Shown here in pieces: positions 1 through 8,638 of a stretch of 64,000 nucleotides of DNA; the stretch's first letter is position 1; every line of letters starts with the position of its first letter. Below the pieces are notes generated by a model. That model did no database searches. It was not told where the DNA came from and saw only the letters and a list, made by a program, of their open reading frames with translations. A program made the translations under genes and the position numbers. Source of the DNA: Ectopseudomonas khazarica (GTDB lineage: Bacteria > Pseudomonadota > Gammaproteobacteria > Pseudomonadales > Pseudomonadaceae); NCBI RefSeq assembly GCF_004521985.1, contig NZ_SBHZ01000013.1:94446-158445 (forward strand), read 5' to 3'.

Positions 1-740
1 GCTTCAGTTACAACGGCGAGCCGATCTATCACTACATGGGCTGCTCGACCTTCTCCGAGTACACCGTGCTGCCGGAAGTCTCGGTTGCCGTGATCCCCAA
101 GGAAGCGCCGCTGGACAAGGTCTGCCTGCTCGGTTGCGGCGTGACCACCGGCATCGGCGCCGTACTCAACACCGCCAAGGTGGAAGAGGGCGCTACCGTG
201 GCCATCTTCGGTCTCGGTGGCATCGGCCTGGCGGCGATCATCGGCGCCAAGATGGCCAAGGCCTCGCGCATCATCGGTATCGACATCAACCCGGCCAAGG
301 AAGCGGTCGCCCGCGAGCTGGGTCTGACCGACTTCGTCAACCCGAAGGAGCACAGCAAGCCGATCCAGGACGTCATCGTCGAAATGACTGACGGCGGCGT
401 CGACTACAGCTTCGAGTGCATCGGCAACGTGCAACTGATGCGTGCCGCGCTGGAGTGCTGCCACAAGGGCTGGGGCGAGTCGACCATCATCGGCGTGGCA
501 CCGGCCGGTGCCGAGATCAGCACCCGTCCGTTCCAGCTGGTCACCGGTCGTGTCTGGCGCGGCAGCGCCTTCGGTGGCGTCAAGGGCCGCAGTGAGCTGC
601 CGGGCTATGTGGAGAAGTCGCAGAAGGGTGAAATCCCGCTGGACACCTTCATCACCCACAACATGGGTCTGGACGAGATCAACGAGGCGTTCGAGCTGAT
701 GCACGAAGGCAAGAGCATCCGTACCGTCATCCATTTCTGA
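1..740 (+). CDS. frmA: S-(hydroxymethyl)glutathione dehydrogenase / class III alcohol dehydrogenase, 3' part
   Basis: Oxidises S-hydroxymethylglutathione, the adduct of formaldehyde and glutathione, with NAD in the cytoplasm. The window opens inside the gene: the frame is open from base 3 and about 245 C-terminal residues are visible. The Rossmann fold shows as GLGGIGLAAIIGAKMA (about residue 65 of the visible part), followed by the acidic IDINP strand end that selects NAD. The C terminus, ending in SIRTVIHF, is typical of class III enzymes. The next gene encodes S-formylglutathione hydrolase, the following step of the same pathway, which supports the call. The N-terminal zinc-ligand region is outside the window. 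Confidence 0.95.
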   Translation, partial: FSYNGEPIYHYMGCSTFSEYTVLPEVSVAVIPKEAPLDKVCLLGCGVTTGIGAVLNTAKVEEGATVAIFGLGGIGLAAIIGAKMAKASRIIGIDINPAKEAVARELGLTDFVNPKEHSKPIQDVIVEMTDGGVDYSFECIGNVQLMRAALECCHKGWGESTIIGVAPAGAEISTRPFQLVTGRVWRGSAFGGVKGRSELPGYVEKSQKGEIPLDTFITHNMGLDEINEAFELMHEGKSIRTVIHF

Positions 741-811
741 TAGCGGCAAGCGACGAGCTACAAGCGACCAGTGGCCTGGCGCTTGTGGCCTGACGCTGTC
801 CGGAGGGGCTT

Positions 812-1654
812 ATGGAAAACATTTCCTGCCAGAAGAGTTTCGGTGGCTGGCACAAGCGCTATCGCCACCGTTCCACCACCCTGGGTTGCGACATGGTGTT
901 CGCCGTCTACCTGCCGCCGCAGGCCGAGCAGGGCGGCAGGCTGCCGGTGCTGTACTGGCTGAGCGGGCTGACCTGCACCGACGAGAACTTCATGCAGAAG
1001 GCCGGGGCGCAACGCCTGGCCGCCGAGCTGGGGCTGGTTATCGTGGCGCCGGATACCAGTCCGCGTGGTGACGATGTGCCGGGTGACCCGGACAACGCCT
1101 GGGACTTCGGCAAGGGCGCGGGCTTCTACGTCAACGCTACCCAGGAGCCCTGGGCGCGCAACTACCGCATGCACGACTACGTGGTGCAGGAGTTGCCCGC
1201 GCTGATCGAGGCCAACTTCCCGGTGTCCGACCGCCGTGGCATCGCCGGCCACTCGATGGGCGGGCATGGTGCGCTGGTCTGCGCGCTGCGCAACCCGGGG
1301 CGCTATCGCTCGCTGTCGGCGTTCTCGCCGATCAGCAATCCGATGCACTGCCCCTGGGGCGAGAAGGCACTGTCACGCTACCTCGGCGAAGACCGTTCGC
1401 GCTGGAAAGAGTGGGATGCCTGTGCGCTGCTGGCCGAGGCCAGCGAGCGTCTGCCGATCCTGGTGGATCAGGGCGATCGTGACGATTTCCTCGAAAACCA
1501 GCTCAAGCCCGAGGCGCTGGAGGCGGCTGCCAGGGCGGTCGGCCATCCGCTGACCCTGCGTTTGCAGCCTGGCTATGACCACAGCTACTACTTCATCGCC
1601 AGCTTCATCGAGGATCACCTGCGCCACCATGCGCAGGCACTGGCTCAGGCCTGA
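812..1654 (+). CDS. fghA: S-formylglutathione hydrolase
   Basis: Hydrolyses S-formylglutathione to formate and glutathione, completing glutathione-dependent formaldehyde detoxification. The protein has 280 residues, the usual length for this esterase D-type alpha/beta hydrolase. The nucleophile elbow GHSMGGHGAL is clear near residue 147, LSGLTCTDENF near residue 50 is a family signature, and GYDHSYYFI near the C terminus carries the catalytic histidine. The start follows a GGAGGGG-type Shine-Dalgarno sequence. It lies 71 bp after the dehydrogenase gene on the same strand, so the two probably form an operon. Confidence 0.95.
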   Translation: MENISCQKSFGGWHKRYRHRSTTLGCDMVFAVYLPPQAEQGGRLPVLYWLSGLTCTDENFMQKAGAQRLAAELGLVIVAPDTSPRGDDVPGDPDNAWDFGKGAGFYVNATQEPWARNYRMHDYVVQELPALIEANFPVSDRRGIAGHSMGGHGALVCALRNPGRYRSLSAFSPISNPMHCPWGEKALSRYLGEDRSRWKEWDACALLAEASERLPILVDQGDRDDFLENQLKPEALEAAARAVGHPLTLRLQPGYDHSYYFIASFIEDHLRHHAQALAQA

Positions 1655-1730
1655 GTCGAGCGGATTTCATCCGAGCGAGCCGGCAAACCGGTTAGAATTG
1701 CGCCCTGACTTTTTCAGGGCGTTGTTCTTT

Positions 1731-2204
1731 ATGCGTATCGGTCATGGCTATGACGTACACCGCTTCGGCGATGGCGATTTCATCACCCTCGGTGGCGTGC
1801 GGATTCCCCACAGGTTCGGTCTCGTCGCTCATTCCGACGGTGATGTGCTGCTGCACGCACTGAGCGACGCCCTGCTCGGCGCGGTGGCGCTGGGTGACAT
1901 CGGCAAGCACTTTCCCGATACCGATCCGACCTTCAAGGGCGCCGATAGCCGCGCGCTGCTGCGTCACGTGATGGGGCTGGTGCGGGCCAAGGGCTTCGCG
2001 GTGGGCAATGTCGACGCCACCATCGTCGCCCAGGCGCCGAAGATGGCGCCGCACATCGAGGCCATGCGCGCGTGCATCGCTGCGGATCTCGGCGTGCAGC
2101 TGGATCAGGTCAACGTCAAGGCCACCACCACCGAGAAGCTGGGCTTCACCGGGCGTGAGGAAGGGATCGCGGTGCATGCCGTGGCCTTGCTGGTCAAGGC
2201 ATGA
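1731..2204 (+). CDS. ispF: 2-C-methyl-D-erythritol 2,4-cyclodiphosphate synthase
   Basis: MEP-pathway enzyme that cyclises 4-diphosphocytidyl-methylerythritol 2-phosphate on the way to isoprenoid precursors. The 157-residue protein begins MRIGHGYDVHRF, with the Asp and His zinc ligands of DVH, and contains the conserved GGVRIPH and HSDGDVLLHALSDALLGA stretches. The ATG at 1731 is chosen because it matches the family N terminus; the frame is open further upstream but without resemblance. It overlaps truD by four bases (ATGA), indicating translational coupling. Confidence 0.97.
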   Translation: MRIGHGYDVHRFGDGDFITLGGVRIPHRFGLVAHSDGDVLLHALSDALLGAVALGDIGKHFPDTDPTFKGADSRALLRHVMGLVRAKGFAVGNVDATIVAQAPKMAPHIEAMRACIAADLGVQLDQVNVKATTTEKLGFTGREEGIAVHAVALLVKA

Positions 2205-3259
2205 ACGAGCAGCAGCTGCTGGGCCCGCGTGCCCATGGCGAGGCCTGCGGGCGCGCCGTGCTCAAGGCCACCGCCGAGGACTTCCAGGTCGATGAAGTGC
2301 TGGACATTCCGCTCACCGGCCAGGGTGAACACCTCTGGCTGTGGGTGGAGAAGCGCGGCCTGAACACCGAGGATGCCGCCCGTCGCATCGCCCGCGCTGC
2401 GGGGCTGCCCCTCAAGGCGGTCAGCTACGCCGGCCTCAAGGATCGCCAGGCACTCACCCGGCAATGGTTCAGCCTGCACCTGCCAGGCAAGGCCGACCCC
2501 GATCTGGCGGCCGCCGAAAGCCCGGCGCTGAGCATCCTCAAGCGCGAGCGACACAATCGCAAGCTGCAGCGCGGTGCCCATTCGGCCAACGGCTTCATCC
2601 TGCGCCTGACCGCGCTGCAGGCCGACCGCGAGGCGCTGGAGCAGCGCTTGCGGCAGATCGCCGAACAGGGCGTGCCCAACTATTACGGGCTGCAGCGTTT
2701 CGGCTTCGACGGTGGCAACCTGCTGGAGGCGCGGCGCCATGCCGAGCGCGAGGAGCTGCCGGTGCAGCGCAACCTGCGTTCGCGGCTGCTGTCCTCGGCA
2801 CGCAGCTACCTGTTCAACCGCGTGCTGGCCGAGCGGGTCGCCGCAGGGAGCTGGAACCAGGCGTGCGTCGGCGATCTGCTGGCCTTCACCACCAGCCGCA
2901 GCTTCTTCATGGCCGGGGAGGCCGAGTGCCAGGATCCGCGCCTGGCGATCCTCGATCTGCACCCCACCGGGCCGCTCTGGGGCGAAGGGCTGCCCCCGAC
3001 CGCGCAGGCGGTGAACGAGCTGGAGCAGGCGGTCGGCAGTGAGGAGCCGGCGCTGCTCGCCTGGTTGAGCAAGGCGGGCATGGCTCACGAACGACGCATT
3101 CTGCGCCTCCCCATTCAGAGCCTTACGTGGCATTATCCGGAACCCGATATTCTGCAACTTGCATTCGTCCTGCCGGCCGGGAGTTTCGCCACCGTCTTGG
3201 TGCGCGAGCTCGTCGACCTCATGCCGACAGGGCAGACGGATACTCCATGCGAATTCTGA
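2201..3259 (+). CDS. truD: tRNA pseudouridine(13) synthase TruD
   Basis: Makes pseudouridine at position 13 of tRNA(Glu). The protein has 352 residues. The N-terminal AEDFQVDE motif and the catalytic segment SYAGLKDRQALTRQWFSL (about residues 75-92, with the nucleophilic Asp of GLKDR) are diagnostic, as is NYYGLQRFG near residue 153. It overlaps ispF by four bases upstream and surE by 13 bases downstream, in the gene order usual for gammaproteobacteria. Confidence 0.97.
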   Translation: MNEQQLLGPRAHGEACGRAVLKATAEDFQVDEVLDIPLTGQGEHLWLWVEKRGLNTEDAARRIARAAGLPLKAVSYAGLKDRQALTRQWFSLHLPGKADPDLAAAESPALSILKRERHNRKLQRGAHSANGFILRLTALQADREALEQRLRQIAEQGVPNYYGLQRFGFDGGNLLEARRHAEREELPVQRNLRSRLLSSARSYLFNRVLAERVAAGSWNQACVGDLLAFTTSRSFFMAGEAECQDPRLAILDLHPTGPLWGEGLPPTAQAVNELEQAVGSEEPALLAWLSKAGMAHERRILRLPIQSLTWHYPEPDILQLAFVLPAGSFATVLVRELVDLMPTGQTDTPCEF

Positions 3260-3996
3260 TTTCCAACGACGACGGGGTGAACGCACCCGGTATCGCCGCG
3301 TTGCACCAGGCGCTGGCCGATTACGCCGAGTGCGTGGTGGTTGCGCCGGCCGAAGACAAGAGCGGTGCCAGCAGTGCGCTGACACTCGACCGTCCGCTGC
3401 ATCCGGTGGCGCTGCCCAACGGCTTCATCAGCCTCAATGGCACCCCGACCGACTGCGTGCACCTGGGCATCAACGGCCTGCTCGAGCAGACGCCGGAGAT
3501 GGTCGTCTCCGGTATCAACCTGGGGGCGAACCTGGGTGATGACGTGCTCTATTCCGGCACCGTCGCCGCTGCGCTGGAAGGGCGTTTCCTGGACAAGACG
3601 GCGTTTGCCTTCTCGCTGCTGTCGCGCCTGCCCGACAACTTGCCGACGGCTGCCTATTTCGCCCGCAAGCTGGTCGAGGCGCACGCGCAGCTCGACCTGC
3701 CACCGCGTACCGTGCTCAACGTCAACGTGCCGAACCTGCCGCTCGAACATATCCGCGGTGTGCAGCTGACCCGTCTGGGCCACCGTGCCCGCGCGCCGGC
3801 GCCGGTCAAGGCGGTCAATCCGCGTGGCAAGGAAGGCTACTGGATCGCGGCCGCGGGCGATGTCGAGGATGGCAGCCCGGGCACCGACTTCCACGCCGTG
3901 ATGCAGGGCTATGTTTCGGTCACGCCGCTGCGGCTCGACCGGACGTTCAATGAAGCCCTCGAAAGTATGGACGGCTGGCTGGAGGGAATCTTCTGA
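3247..3996 (+). CDS. surE: 5'/3'-nucleotidase SurE
   Basis: Metal-dependent nucleoside monophosphate phosphatase associated with stationary-phase survival. The 249-residue protein begins MRILISNDDG, carrying the Asp-Asp metal ligands, followed by APAEDKSGASSALT and SGINLGANLGDDVLYSGTVAAA, both invariant family motifs. The ATG lies inside the end of truD, and the stop codon overlaps the next start (TGATG), so truD, surE and pcm are probably translated from one message. Confidence 0.97.
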   Translation: MRILISNDDGVNAPGIAALHQALADYAECVVVAPAEDKSGASSALTLDRPLHPVALPNGFISLNGTPTDCVHLGINGLLEQTPEMVVSGINLGANLGDDVLYSGTVAAALEGRFLDKTAFAFSLLSRLPDNLPTAAYFARKLVEAHAQLDLPPRTVLNVNVPNLPLEHIRGVQLTRLGHRARAPAPVKAVNPRGKEGYWIAAAGDVEDGSPGTDFHAVMQGYVSVTPLRLDRTFNEALESMDGWLEGIF

Positions 3997-4670
3997 TGCG
4001 TGGACAGGACGACATGCAGCGCAGCGGGATCGGCATGACCTCGCAACGCACCCGTGAGCGGCTGATTCAGCGCCTCTACGAGGAAGGATTGTCCAACGCG
4101 CGGGTGCTGGAAGTGATCCGCCGTACACCGCGCCATCTGTTCGTGGATGAGGCGCTGGCGCACCGCGCCTACGAGGACACCGCACTGCCCATCGGTCACA
4201 ACCAGACCATTTCCCAGCCCTACATGGTCGGCCGCATGACCGAGTTGCTGCTGGCCGCCGGTCCGCTGGACAAGGTGCTGGAGATCGGCACCGGTTCCGG
4301 CTACCAGACCGCCGTGCTGGCGCAGTTGGTCGAGCGGGTGTTCTCCGTGGAGCGCATCCAGGGGCTGCAGGAGCGCGCCAAGGAGCGCCTCGTCGAACTC
4401 AGCCTGCGCAACGTGGTCTTTCGCTGGGGTGATGGCTGGGAAGGCTGGAATGCGCTGGGCCCGTACAACGGCATCATCGTCACCGCCGCCGCTGCGCAGG
4501 TACCGCAGGCGCTGCTCGACCAGCTGGCACCGGGTGGTCGCCTGGTCATACCGGTCGGCAGCGGCGACGTGCAGCAACTGTTGCTGATCGTGCGCGAGGA
4601 GGAGGGCTTTTCCCGACACGTGCTCGATGCCGTGCGTTTCGTGCCGTTACTCAACGGGCCACTGGCCTGA
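3996..4670 (+). CDS. pcm: protein-L-isoaspartate O-methyltransferase
   Basis: Repairs isoaspartyl residues in ageing proteins using S-adenosylmethionine. It is 224 residues from the TGATG overlap with surE. An alternative ATG at 4035 (MTSQRTRERLIQRLY) gives 211 residues and resembles the start used in other pseudomonads, so the first 13 residues are uncertain. Motif I of the methyltransferase fold is VLEIGTGSGYQTAVLA near residue 93, and the substrate-side HNQTISQPYMV motif precedes it. The surE-pcm-nlpD-rpoS order is conserved. Confidence 0.96.
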   Translation: MRGQDDMQRSGIGMTSQRTRERLIQRLYEEGLSNARVLEVIRRTPRHLFVDEALAHRAYEDTALPIGHNQTISQPYMVGRMTELLLAAGPLDKVLEIGTGSGYQTAVLAQLVERVFSVERIQGLQERAKERLVELSLRNVVFRWGDGWEGWNALGPYNGIIVTAAAAQVPQALLDQLAPGGRLVIPVGSGDVQQLLLIVREEEGFSRHVLDAVRFVPLLNGPLA

Positions 4671-4695
4671 CCGCTTTATCGTTCTGGAAGGATCC

Positions 4696-5634
4696 ATGAA
4701 GAAACATTTCCTGCTCTACGCCAAGGGCATGGCCATGGGCGCTGCCGATGTGGTGCCTGGCGTCTCCGGCGGTACCATCGCCTTCATCAGCGGCATCTAC
4801 GACGAGCTGCTGCGCTCCATCGCCAGCGTTCCCGATGCGCTTCTGTTGTTGCTGCGCGGCCGTATCAAGGACGCCTGGCAGAAAGCCAATGCGACCTTTC
4901 TGCTGGTGCTGTTCAGCGGCATTCTGACCAGCATCCTCACCCTCGCACGGCTGATCACCTACCTGCTCAAGCATCACCCGATACCGGTCTGGTCGTTCTT
5001 CTTCGGTCTGATCCTCGTGTCCACCTACCTGGTGGGGCGTGAGATCGGGCGCTGGAACTGGACGCGGGTGCTGAGTTTCCTGCTCGGCCTGGGGTTCGCC
5101 TACTGGATCACCGTGGCCGCCCCGATGCACTGGGGGAGCGACCTGCCGACCCTGTTCCTGGCGGGGGCGATCGCCATCTGCGCGATGATCCTGCCGGGAA
5201 TCTCCGGCAGCTTCATCCTGCTGCTGCTGGGGCTCTACTCGGTGGTGCTGGGGGCAGTGAAGGATCTCAACCTCCTGGTGCTGGGCGTGTTCGCCGCCGG
5301 CTGCCTGCTCGGGCTGCTCAGCTTCGCCCGGCTGCTCAGCTGGCTGCTGGCGCGCTGGCGTGATCTGAGCCTGGCCTTTCTCAGTGGCCTGATGCTCGGT
5401 TCGCTGAACAAGGTCTGGCCCTGGAAGGAGACGCTCACCTGGCGTATCGACAGCAAGGGTGAGCAGGTGCCGCTGTTGCAGCACAACCTGCTGCCCGGGC
5501 ATTTTGCCGAGATCAGCGGCCAGGATGCGCAGCTGCTGATTGCCGTGCTGCTGGCGATTGGCGGGATCGTGCTGGTGCTGGGCCTGGAGTGGCTGGCACA
5601 GCGTCAACCCGCCGATGCTGGTCGCGCCGAATAA
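4696..5634 (+). CDS. DUF368-family integral membrane protein
   Basis: A 312-residue polytopic inner-membrane protein of the DUF368 family. Two family repeats are visible: AADVVPGVSGGTIAFISGIY near the N terminus and AMILPGISGSFILLLLGLY near residue 165, each with a PGxSG motif at a membrane boundary. About eight hydrophobic spans follow one another. The start ATG follows GGAAGGAT, about 25 bases after pcm. Members are linked in the literature to undecaprenyl-phosphate or related lipid recycling, but nothing here tests that. Confidence 0.88.
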   Translation: MKKHFLLYAKGMAMGAADVVPGVSGGTIAFISGIYDELLRSIASVPDALLLLLRGRIKDAWQKANATFLLVLFSGILTSILTLARLITYLLKHHPIPVWSFFFGLILVSTYLVGREIGRWNWTRVLSFLLGLGFAYWITVAAPMHWGSDLPTLFLAGAIAICAMILPGISGSFILLLLGLYSVVLGAVKDLNLLVLGVFAAGCLLGLLSFARLLSWLLARWRDLSLAFLSGLMLGSLNKVWPWKETLTWRIDSKGEQVPLLQHNLLPGHFAEISGQDAQLLIAVLLAIGGIVLVLGLEWLAQRQPADAGRAE

Positions 5635-5680
5635 ATACGGCACAATACGCCGTACTCGGAATCATTCAGGGAGCCATCGG

Positions 5681-6550
5681 GTGAGTCGCACCGTCGTTCA
5701 CGTTCTGCTTCGCGCCGCCATGGCGCTGCGCCTGCCACTGGCCACGCTCGCCGTTGCCGCGCTGGCCGGTTGCGTCAGTTCGCCTCCCGGTGGCGTACAG
5801 GTGGTGGAGCGCGGGCAGAACCAGGGGCGGGCGCCGGTGATCCAGCGTCAGCCCGTGCGCAGTGGTCACTACGTGGTGCAGCGCGGCGACACCCTGTACT
5901 CGATCGCCTTCCGCTTCGGCTGGGACTGGAAGGCCCTGGCTGCCCACAATGGCCTGCGTGATCCCTACCTGATCCGTGTCGGCCAGATCATTCGCTTCGA
6001 CAATCGCGCCCTGGCCAGCCAGCCGGTGGCGTCGACCCCCGTTCGCAGCAGCACGCCGACAACCAGCAGGCCGGTTCAGCCTGCTACTCCCGTCACCGCG
6101 CCGCCCGCGACCAAGCCGGCCAAGCCGCCTGTCGCCAGCACGCCTGCCACGACACCTGTAACGCCCGTGAGCCGCTCGGCCAGCGGCTGGGCCTGGCCAA
6201 CGCAGGGCTCGGTGATCAGTCGTTTTTCCTCAAACGGTAGTTTGAATAAAGGCATTGATATCGCCGGGGAATTAGGACAGCCTGTTTTAGCTGCGTCTGA
6301 TGGGTCGGTGGTGTACGCCGGGAGTGGTTTGCGGGGCTACGGCGAATTGATCATCATCAAGCACAGCGACACCTACGTAAGTGCCTACGGTCACAACCGC
6401 AGGCTGTTGGTACGGGAGGGGCAGCAGGTCAAAGCCGGGCAAAGCATTGCCGAGATGGGATCAACAGGGGCCGACCGGGTGAAACTGCACTTCGAGATTC
6501 GCCGCCAAGGTAAGCCTGTCGATCCACTGCAATACCTGCCACGTCGTTGA
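5681..6550 (+). CDS. nlpD: NlpD-type lipoprotein, LysM plus degenerate M23 peptidase domain
   Basis: Envelope lipoprotein that activates cell-wall amidases during division in the model family. From a GTG start with an AGGGAG ribosome site the protein has 289 residues; an ATG at 5720 is the alternative. The signal peptide ends in the lipobox LAGC. A LysM domain (YVVQRGDTLYSIAFRFG) spans about residues 65-110, a Pro/Thr/Ala-rich linker follows, and the LytM/M23 domain ends the protein. Asn replaces the usual first metal-binding His (NKGIDIAG), so it is probably catalytically inactive, as in other NlpD proteins. The 6225-6310 stretch is markedly AT-richer and carries a regulatory palindrome for rpoS. 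Confidence 0.93.
   Translation: MSRTVVHVLLRAAMALRLPLATLAVAALAGCVSSPPGGVQVVERGQNQGRAPVIQRQPVRSGHYVVQRGDTLYSIAFRFGWDWKALAAHNGLRDPYLIRVGQIIRFDNRALASQPVASTPVRSSTPTTSRPVQPATPVTAPPATKPAKPPVASTPATTPVTPVSRSASGWAWPTQGSVISRFSSNGSLNKGIDIAGELGQPVLAASDGSVVYAGSGLRGYGELIIIKHSDTYVSAYGHNRRLLVREGQQVKAGQSIAEMGSTGADRVKLHFEIRRQGKPVDPLQYLPRR
6231..6244. promoter_or_regulatory. PsrA-type operator of the rpoS promoter, inside nlpD
   Basis: CAAAC-GGTA-GTTTG is a perfect 5-4-5 inverted repeat. It matches the (G/C)AAAC-N2-4-GTTTG/C box bound by the TetR-family regulator PsrA in Pseudomonas rpoS promoters. It lies 408 bp before the rpoS start codon in an AT-rich patch of nlpD, consistent with the rpoS promoter being known to lie within nlpD. 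The precise -10 and -35 could not be assigned by eye. Confidence 0.8.
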
Positions 6551-6651
6551 TCCGCCGCTGACTCGTTCCATCTCGTGGGAGGGACGGGCTCAGGTATGGC
6601 CAGGACGGTTCCGCCAGAGTCTGTTGTCGAACTCAGCTAGGGACAACAACA

Positions 6652-7659
6652 ATGGCTCTCACAAAAAAAGAAGCGCCGGAGTTTGACGTCGACGATGAGC
6701 TGCTCCTCATGGAGCCGGGTATCGTCTTGGGCGAGGTTCAGGGCGATGAGGTGGAAGCACCGGTCGCGCGTACCAAGACCAAGAACGCCGCTCCCTCCAA
6801 GCAGCACAAGTACATCGATTACACCCGGGCGCTCGACGCCACTCAGCTTTACCTCAACGAAATCGGTTTCTCTCCCTTGCTCACTCCCGAAGAGGAAGTG
6901 CACTTCGCGCGCCTGGCGCAGAAGGGCGATCCTGCCGGGCGCAAGCGCATGATCGAGAGCAACCTGCGCCTGGTCGTCAAGATCGCTCGGCGTTACGTCA
7001 ATCGCGGCCTCTCTCTGCTCGATCTGATCGAAGAGGGGAACCTGGGGTTGATTCGCGCTGTGGAGAAGTTCGATCCGGAGCGTGGTTTCCGTTTTTCAAC
7101 CTATGCGACCTGGTGGATCCGCCAGACCATCGAACGGGCCATCATGAACCAGACGCGAACCATCCGTTTGCCGATTCATGTGGTCAAGGAGCTCAACGTA
7201 TACCTGCGTGCGGCTCGTGAACTGACCCAGAAGCTCGACCATGAGCCTTCAGCGGAAGAAATTGCCAACCTGCTGGAAAAACCGGTGGGTGAGGTCAAGC
7301 GCATGCTTGGCCTCAACGAGCGGGTGTCCTCGGTGGATGTCTCGCTCGGTCCGGACTCGGACAAGACGTTGCTCGACACCCTGACCGACGATCGTCCGAC
7401 CGACCCGTGTGAGCTGCTGCAGGACGATGACCTGTCCCAGAGCATCGACCAGTGGCTCTCGGACCTGACCGACAAGCAGCGTGAAGTCGTGGTACGCCGC
7501 TTCGGCTTGCGTGGCCATGAGAGCTGTACGCTGGAAGAGGTGGGACAGGAGATCGGTCTGACCCGCGAGCGGGTCAGGCAGATCCAGGTGGAGGCGCTCA
7601 AGCGTCTGCGCGAGATCCTCGAAAAGAATGGCCTTTCGAGCGACGCACTGTTCCAGTAG
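6652..7659 (+). CDS. rpoS: RNA polymerase sigma factor RpoS (sigma-38)
   Basis: Stationary-phase and general-stress sigma factor. It is 335 residues, the normal Pseudomonas length. Region 1.2 (DATQLYLNEIGFSPLLTPEEE) starts near residue 62. The core-binding and -10-binding region 2 is represented by NLRLVVKIARRY, DLIEEGNLGLIRAVEKFD and FSTYATWWIRQ. Region 4.2 ends the protein with LEEVGQEIGLTRERVRQIQ. The start follows AGGGACAACAACA. An intrinsic terminator follows directly, and the RsmZ small RNA gene lies next. Confidence 0.98.
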   Translation: MALTKKEAPEFDVDDELLLMEPGIVLGEVQGDEVEAPVARTKTKNAAPSKQHKYIDYTRALDATQLYLNEIGFSPLLTPEEEVHFARLAQKGDPAGRKRMIESNLRLVVKIARRYVNRGLSLLDLIEEGNLGLIRAVEKFDPERGFRFSTYATWWIRQTIERAIMNQTRTIRLPIHVVKELNVYLRAARELTQKLDHEPSAEEIANLLEKPVGEVKRMLGLNERVSSVDVSLGPDSDKTLLDTLTDDRPTDPCELLQDDDLSQSIDQWLSDLTDKQREVVVRRFGLRGHESCTLEEVGQEIGLTRERVRQIQVEALKRLREILEKNGLSSDALFQ

Positions 7660-7676
7660 CGTTCGCCTCGATCACC

Positions 7677-7700
7677 AACCCGGCTTCGGCCGGGTTTTTT
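7677..7700 (+). terminator. intrinsic terminator of rpoS
   Basis: CCCGGC-TTCG-GCCGGG stem-loop (7679-7694), extended by A-T pairs and followed by TTTTTT, 17 bp after the rpoS stop codon. Confidence 0.93.
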
Positions 7701-7711
7701 CTGCGTCCCCG

Positions 7712-7729
7712 TGTAAGCCATCACTTACA
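7712..7729. promoter_or_regulatory. GacA upstream activating sequence of rsmZ
   Basis: TGTAAG-N6-CTTACA is a perfect inverted repeat identical to the GacA-binding box of rsmY and rsmZ promoters. It lies about 168 bp before the inferred rsmZ start, which agrees with the position of this element in other pseudomonads. Confidence 0.93.
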
Positions 7730-7879
7730 GACGCTGTCAGCGTTTGGGGCGGCTGCCTCTTGTTTTTGTCTTTTTATTTTTTAACTCATTGTTTTTGAAG
7801 GTATTTTTATTTTCAAAAACTGGATGGGGGCGGTTTTTGCCGGCTTGCAGGGAAGTCTGTAGCGGCTAATATCACAACC

Positions 7880-8011
7880 GTGCTTAGGGATAAGCACAGG
7901 TCATCAGGACGATGATCAGGAACATCGCAAGAAGCGATTCATCAGGATGATGGGCTTGGAAATAAAGGGACTAGGGAATAAAAGTGGGCGGCGCAAGCCG
8001 CCCCTTTTTTT
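7880..8011 (+). ncRNA. rsmZ: RsmZ small RNA, antagonist of RsmA/CsrA
   Basis: Sequesters the translational repressor RsmA/RsmE under control of GacS/GacA. Seven GGA motifs occur in about 130 nt (near 7887, 7908, 7918, 7943, 7957, 7964 and 7972), several in hairpin loops such as ATCAGGACGAT. A TAATAT -10 element (7867-7872) sets the approximate start, and GGGCGGC-GCAA-GCCGCCC plus seven T (7986-8011) ends it. Location between rpoS and fdxA and the upstream GacA box match the rsmZ locus of other pseudomonads. The exact 5' end is inferred. Confidence 0.92.
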
Positions 8012-8135
8012 GCCCGCCATTCCTGCCCGCAATCCGCAAGGGCACCCGCCACGTCAGGCGTGGCGCCGGCAACTGGCCTCCGCGATGTGCACCGCGGTGC
8101 GCCGACTGTTCCGAGCGACGCTATCCCATAATGCA

Positions 8136-8160
8136 AAAGACCCGCACTTGGCGGGTCTTT
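8136..8160 (-). terminator. intrinsic terminator of fdxA, probably bidirectional
   Basis: AAAGACCCGC-ACTTG-GCGGGTCTTT stem-loop, with T-rich tails on both strands. It lies 15 bp beyond the fdxA stop codon on the minus strand. Confidence 0.85.
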
Positions 8161-8175
8161 GCGTTCTGCAGCGGC

Positions 8176-8499
8176 TTAGCGCTCCAGGTGCTGCAGCTTG
8201 TCCTTCACGCCATCCCACTCTTCGGCGTCGGCCAGGGCGTCCTTCTTCTCGGTGATGTTCGGCCAGACTTCAGCCAGATCGGCGTTCAGCTCGATGAACT
8301 CCTGCTGATCTTCCGGCACCTCGTCTTCCGAGAAGATGGCCTGGGCGGGGCACTCCGGCTCGCACAGGGCGCAGTCGATGCACTCGTCAGGATGGATGAC
8401 CAGAAAGTTCGGGCCCTCGTAGAAGCAGTCCACCGGGCAGACTTCCACGCAGTCGGTGTATTTGCACTTGATGCAGTTGTCGGTGACGACGAAGGTCAT
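8176..8499 (-). CDS. fdxA: FdxA, seven-iron ferredoxin
   Basis: Small electron carrier with one [3Fe-4S] and one [4Fe-4S] cluster. It has 107 residues, the family length. The first cluster region is CIKCKYTDCVEVCPVDCF and the second is CIDCALCEPECP, both close to the N terminus; the acidic C-terminal extension is typical of Azotobacter-type ferredoxin I. It is transcribed away from mutS and towards rsmZ. A possible -10 (TAGAAT on the minus strand, 8613-8618) lies about 115 bp upstream. Confidence 0.96.
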   Translation of the reverse strand: MTFVVTDNCIKCKYTDCVEVCPVDCFYEGPNFLVIHPDECIDCALCEPECPAQAIFSEDEVPEDQQEFIELNADLAEVWPNITEKKDALADAEEWDGVKDKLQHLER

Positions 8500-8638
8500 G
8501 TCTGATTCTCTCCTCGGGCGGCGGCCTGGGCCCTTTCTGTGAAGGGCTCTCAGGCGCTCTGTCAGGGGCCGCGGCTCAGGCTGTAAACCGGGCGGTCGTA
8601 AAATTGCGCGCGATTCTAGCAGTTTGTTGTATTGAGCG

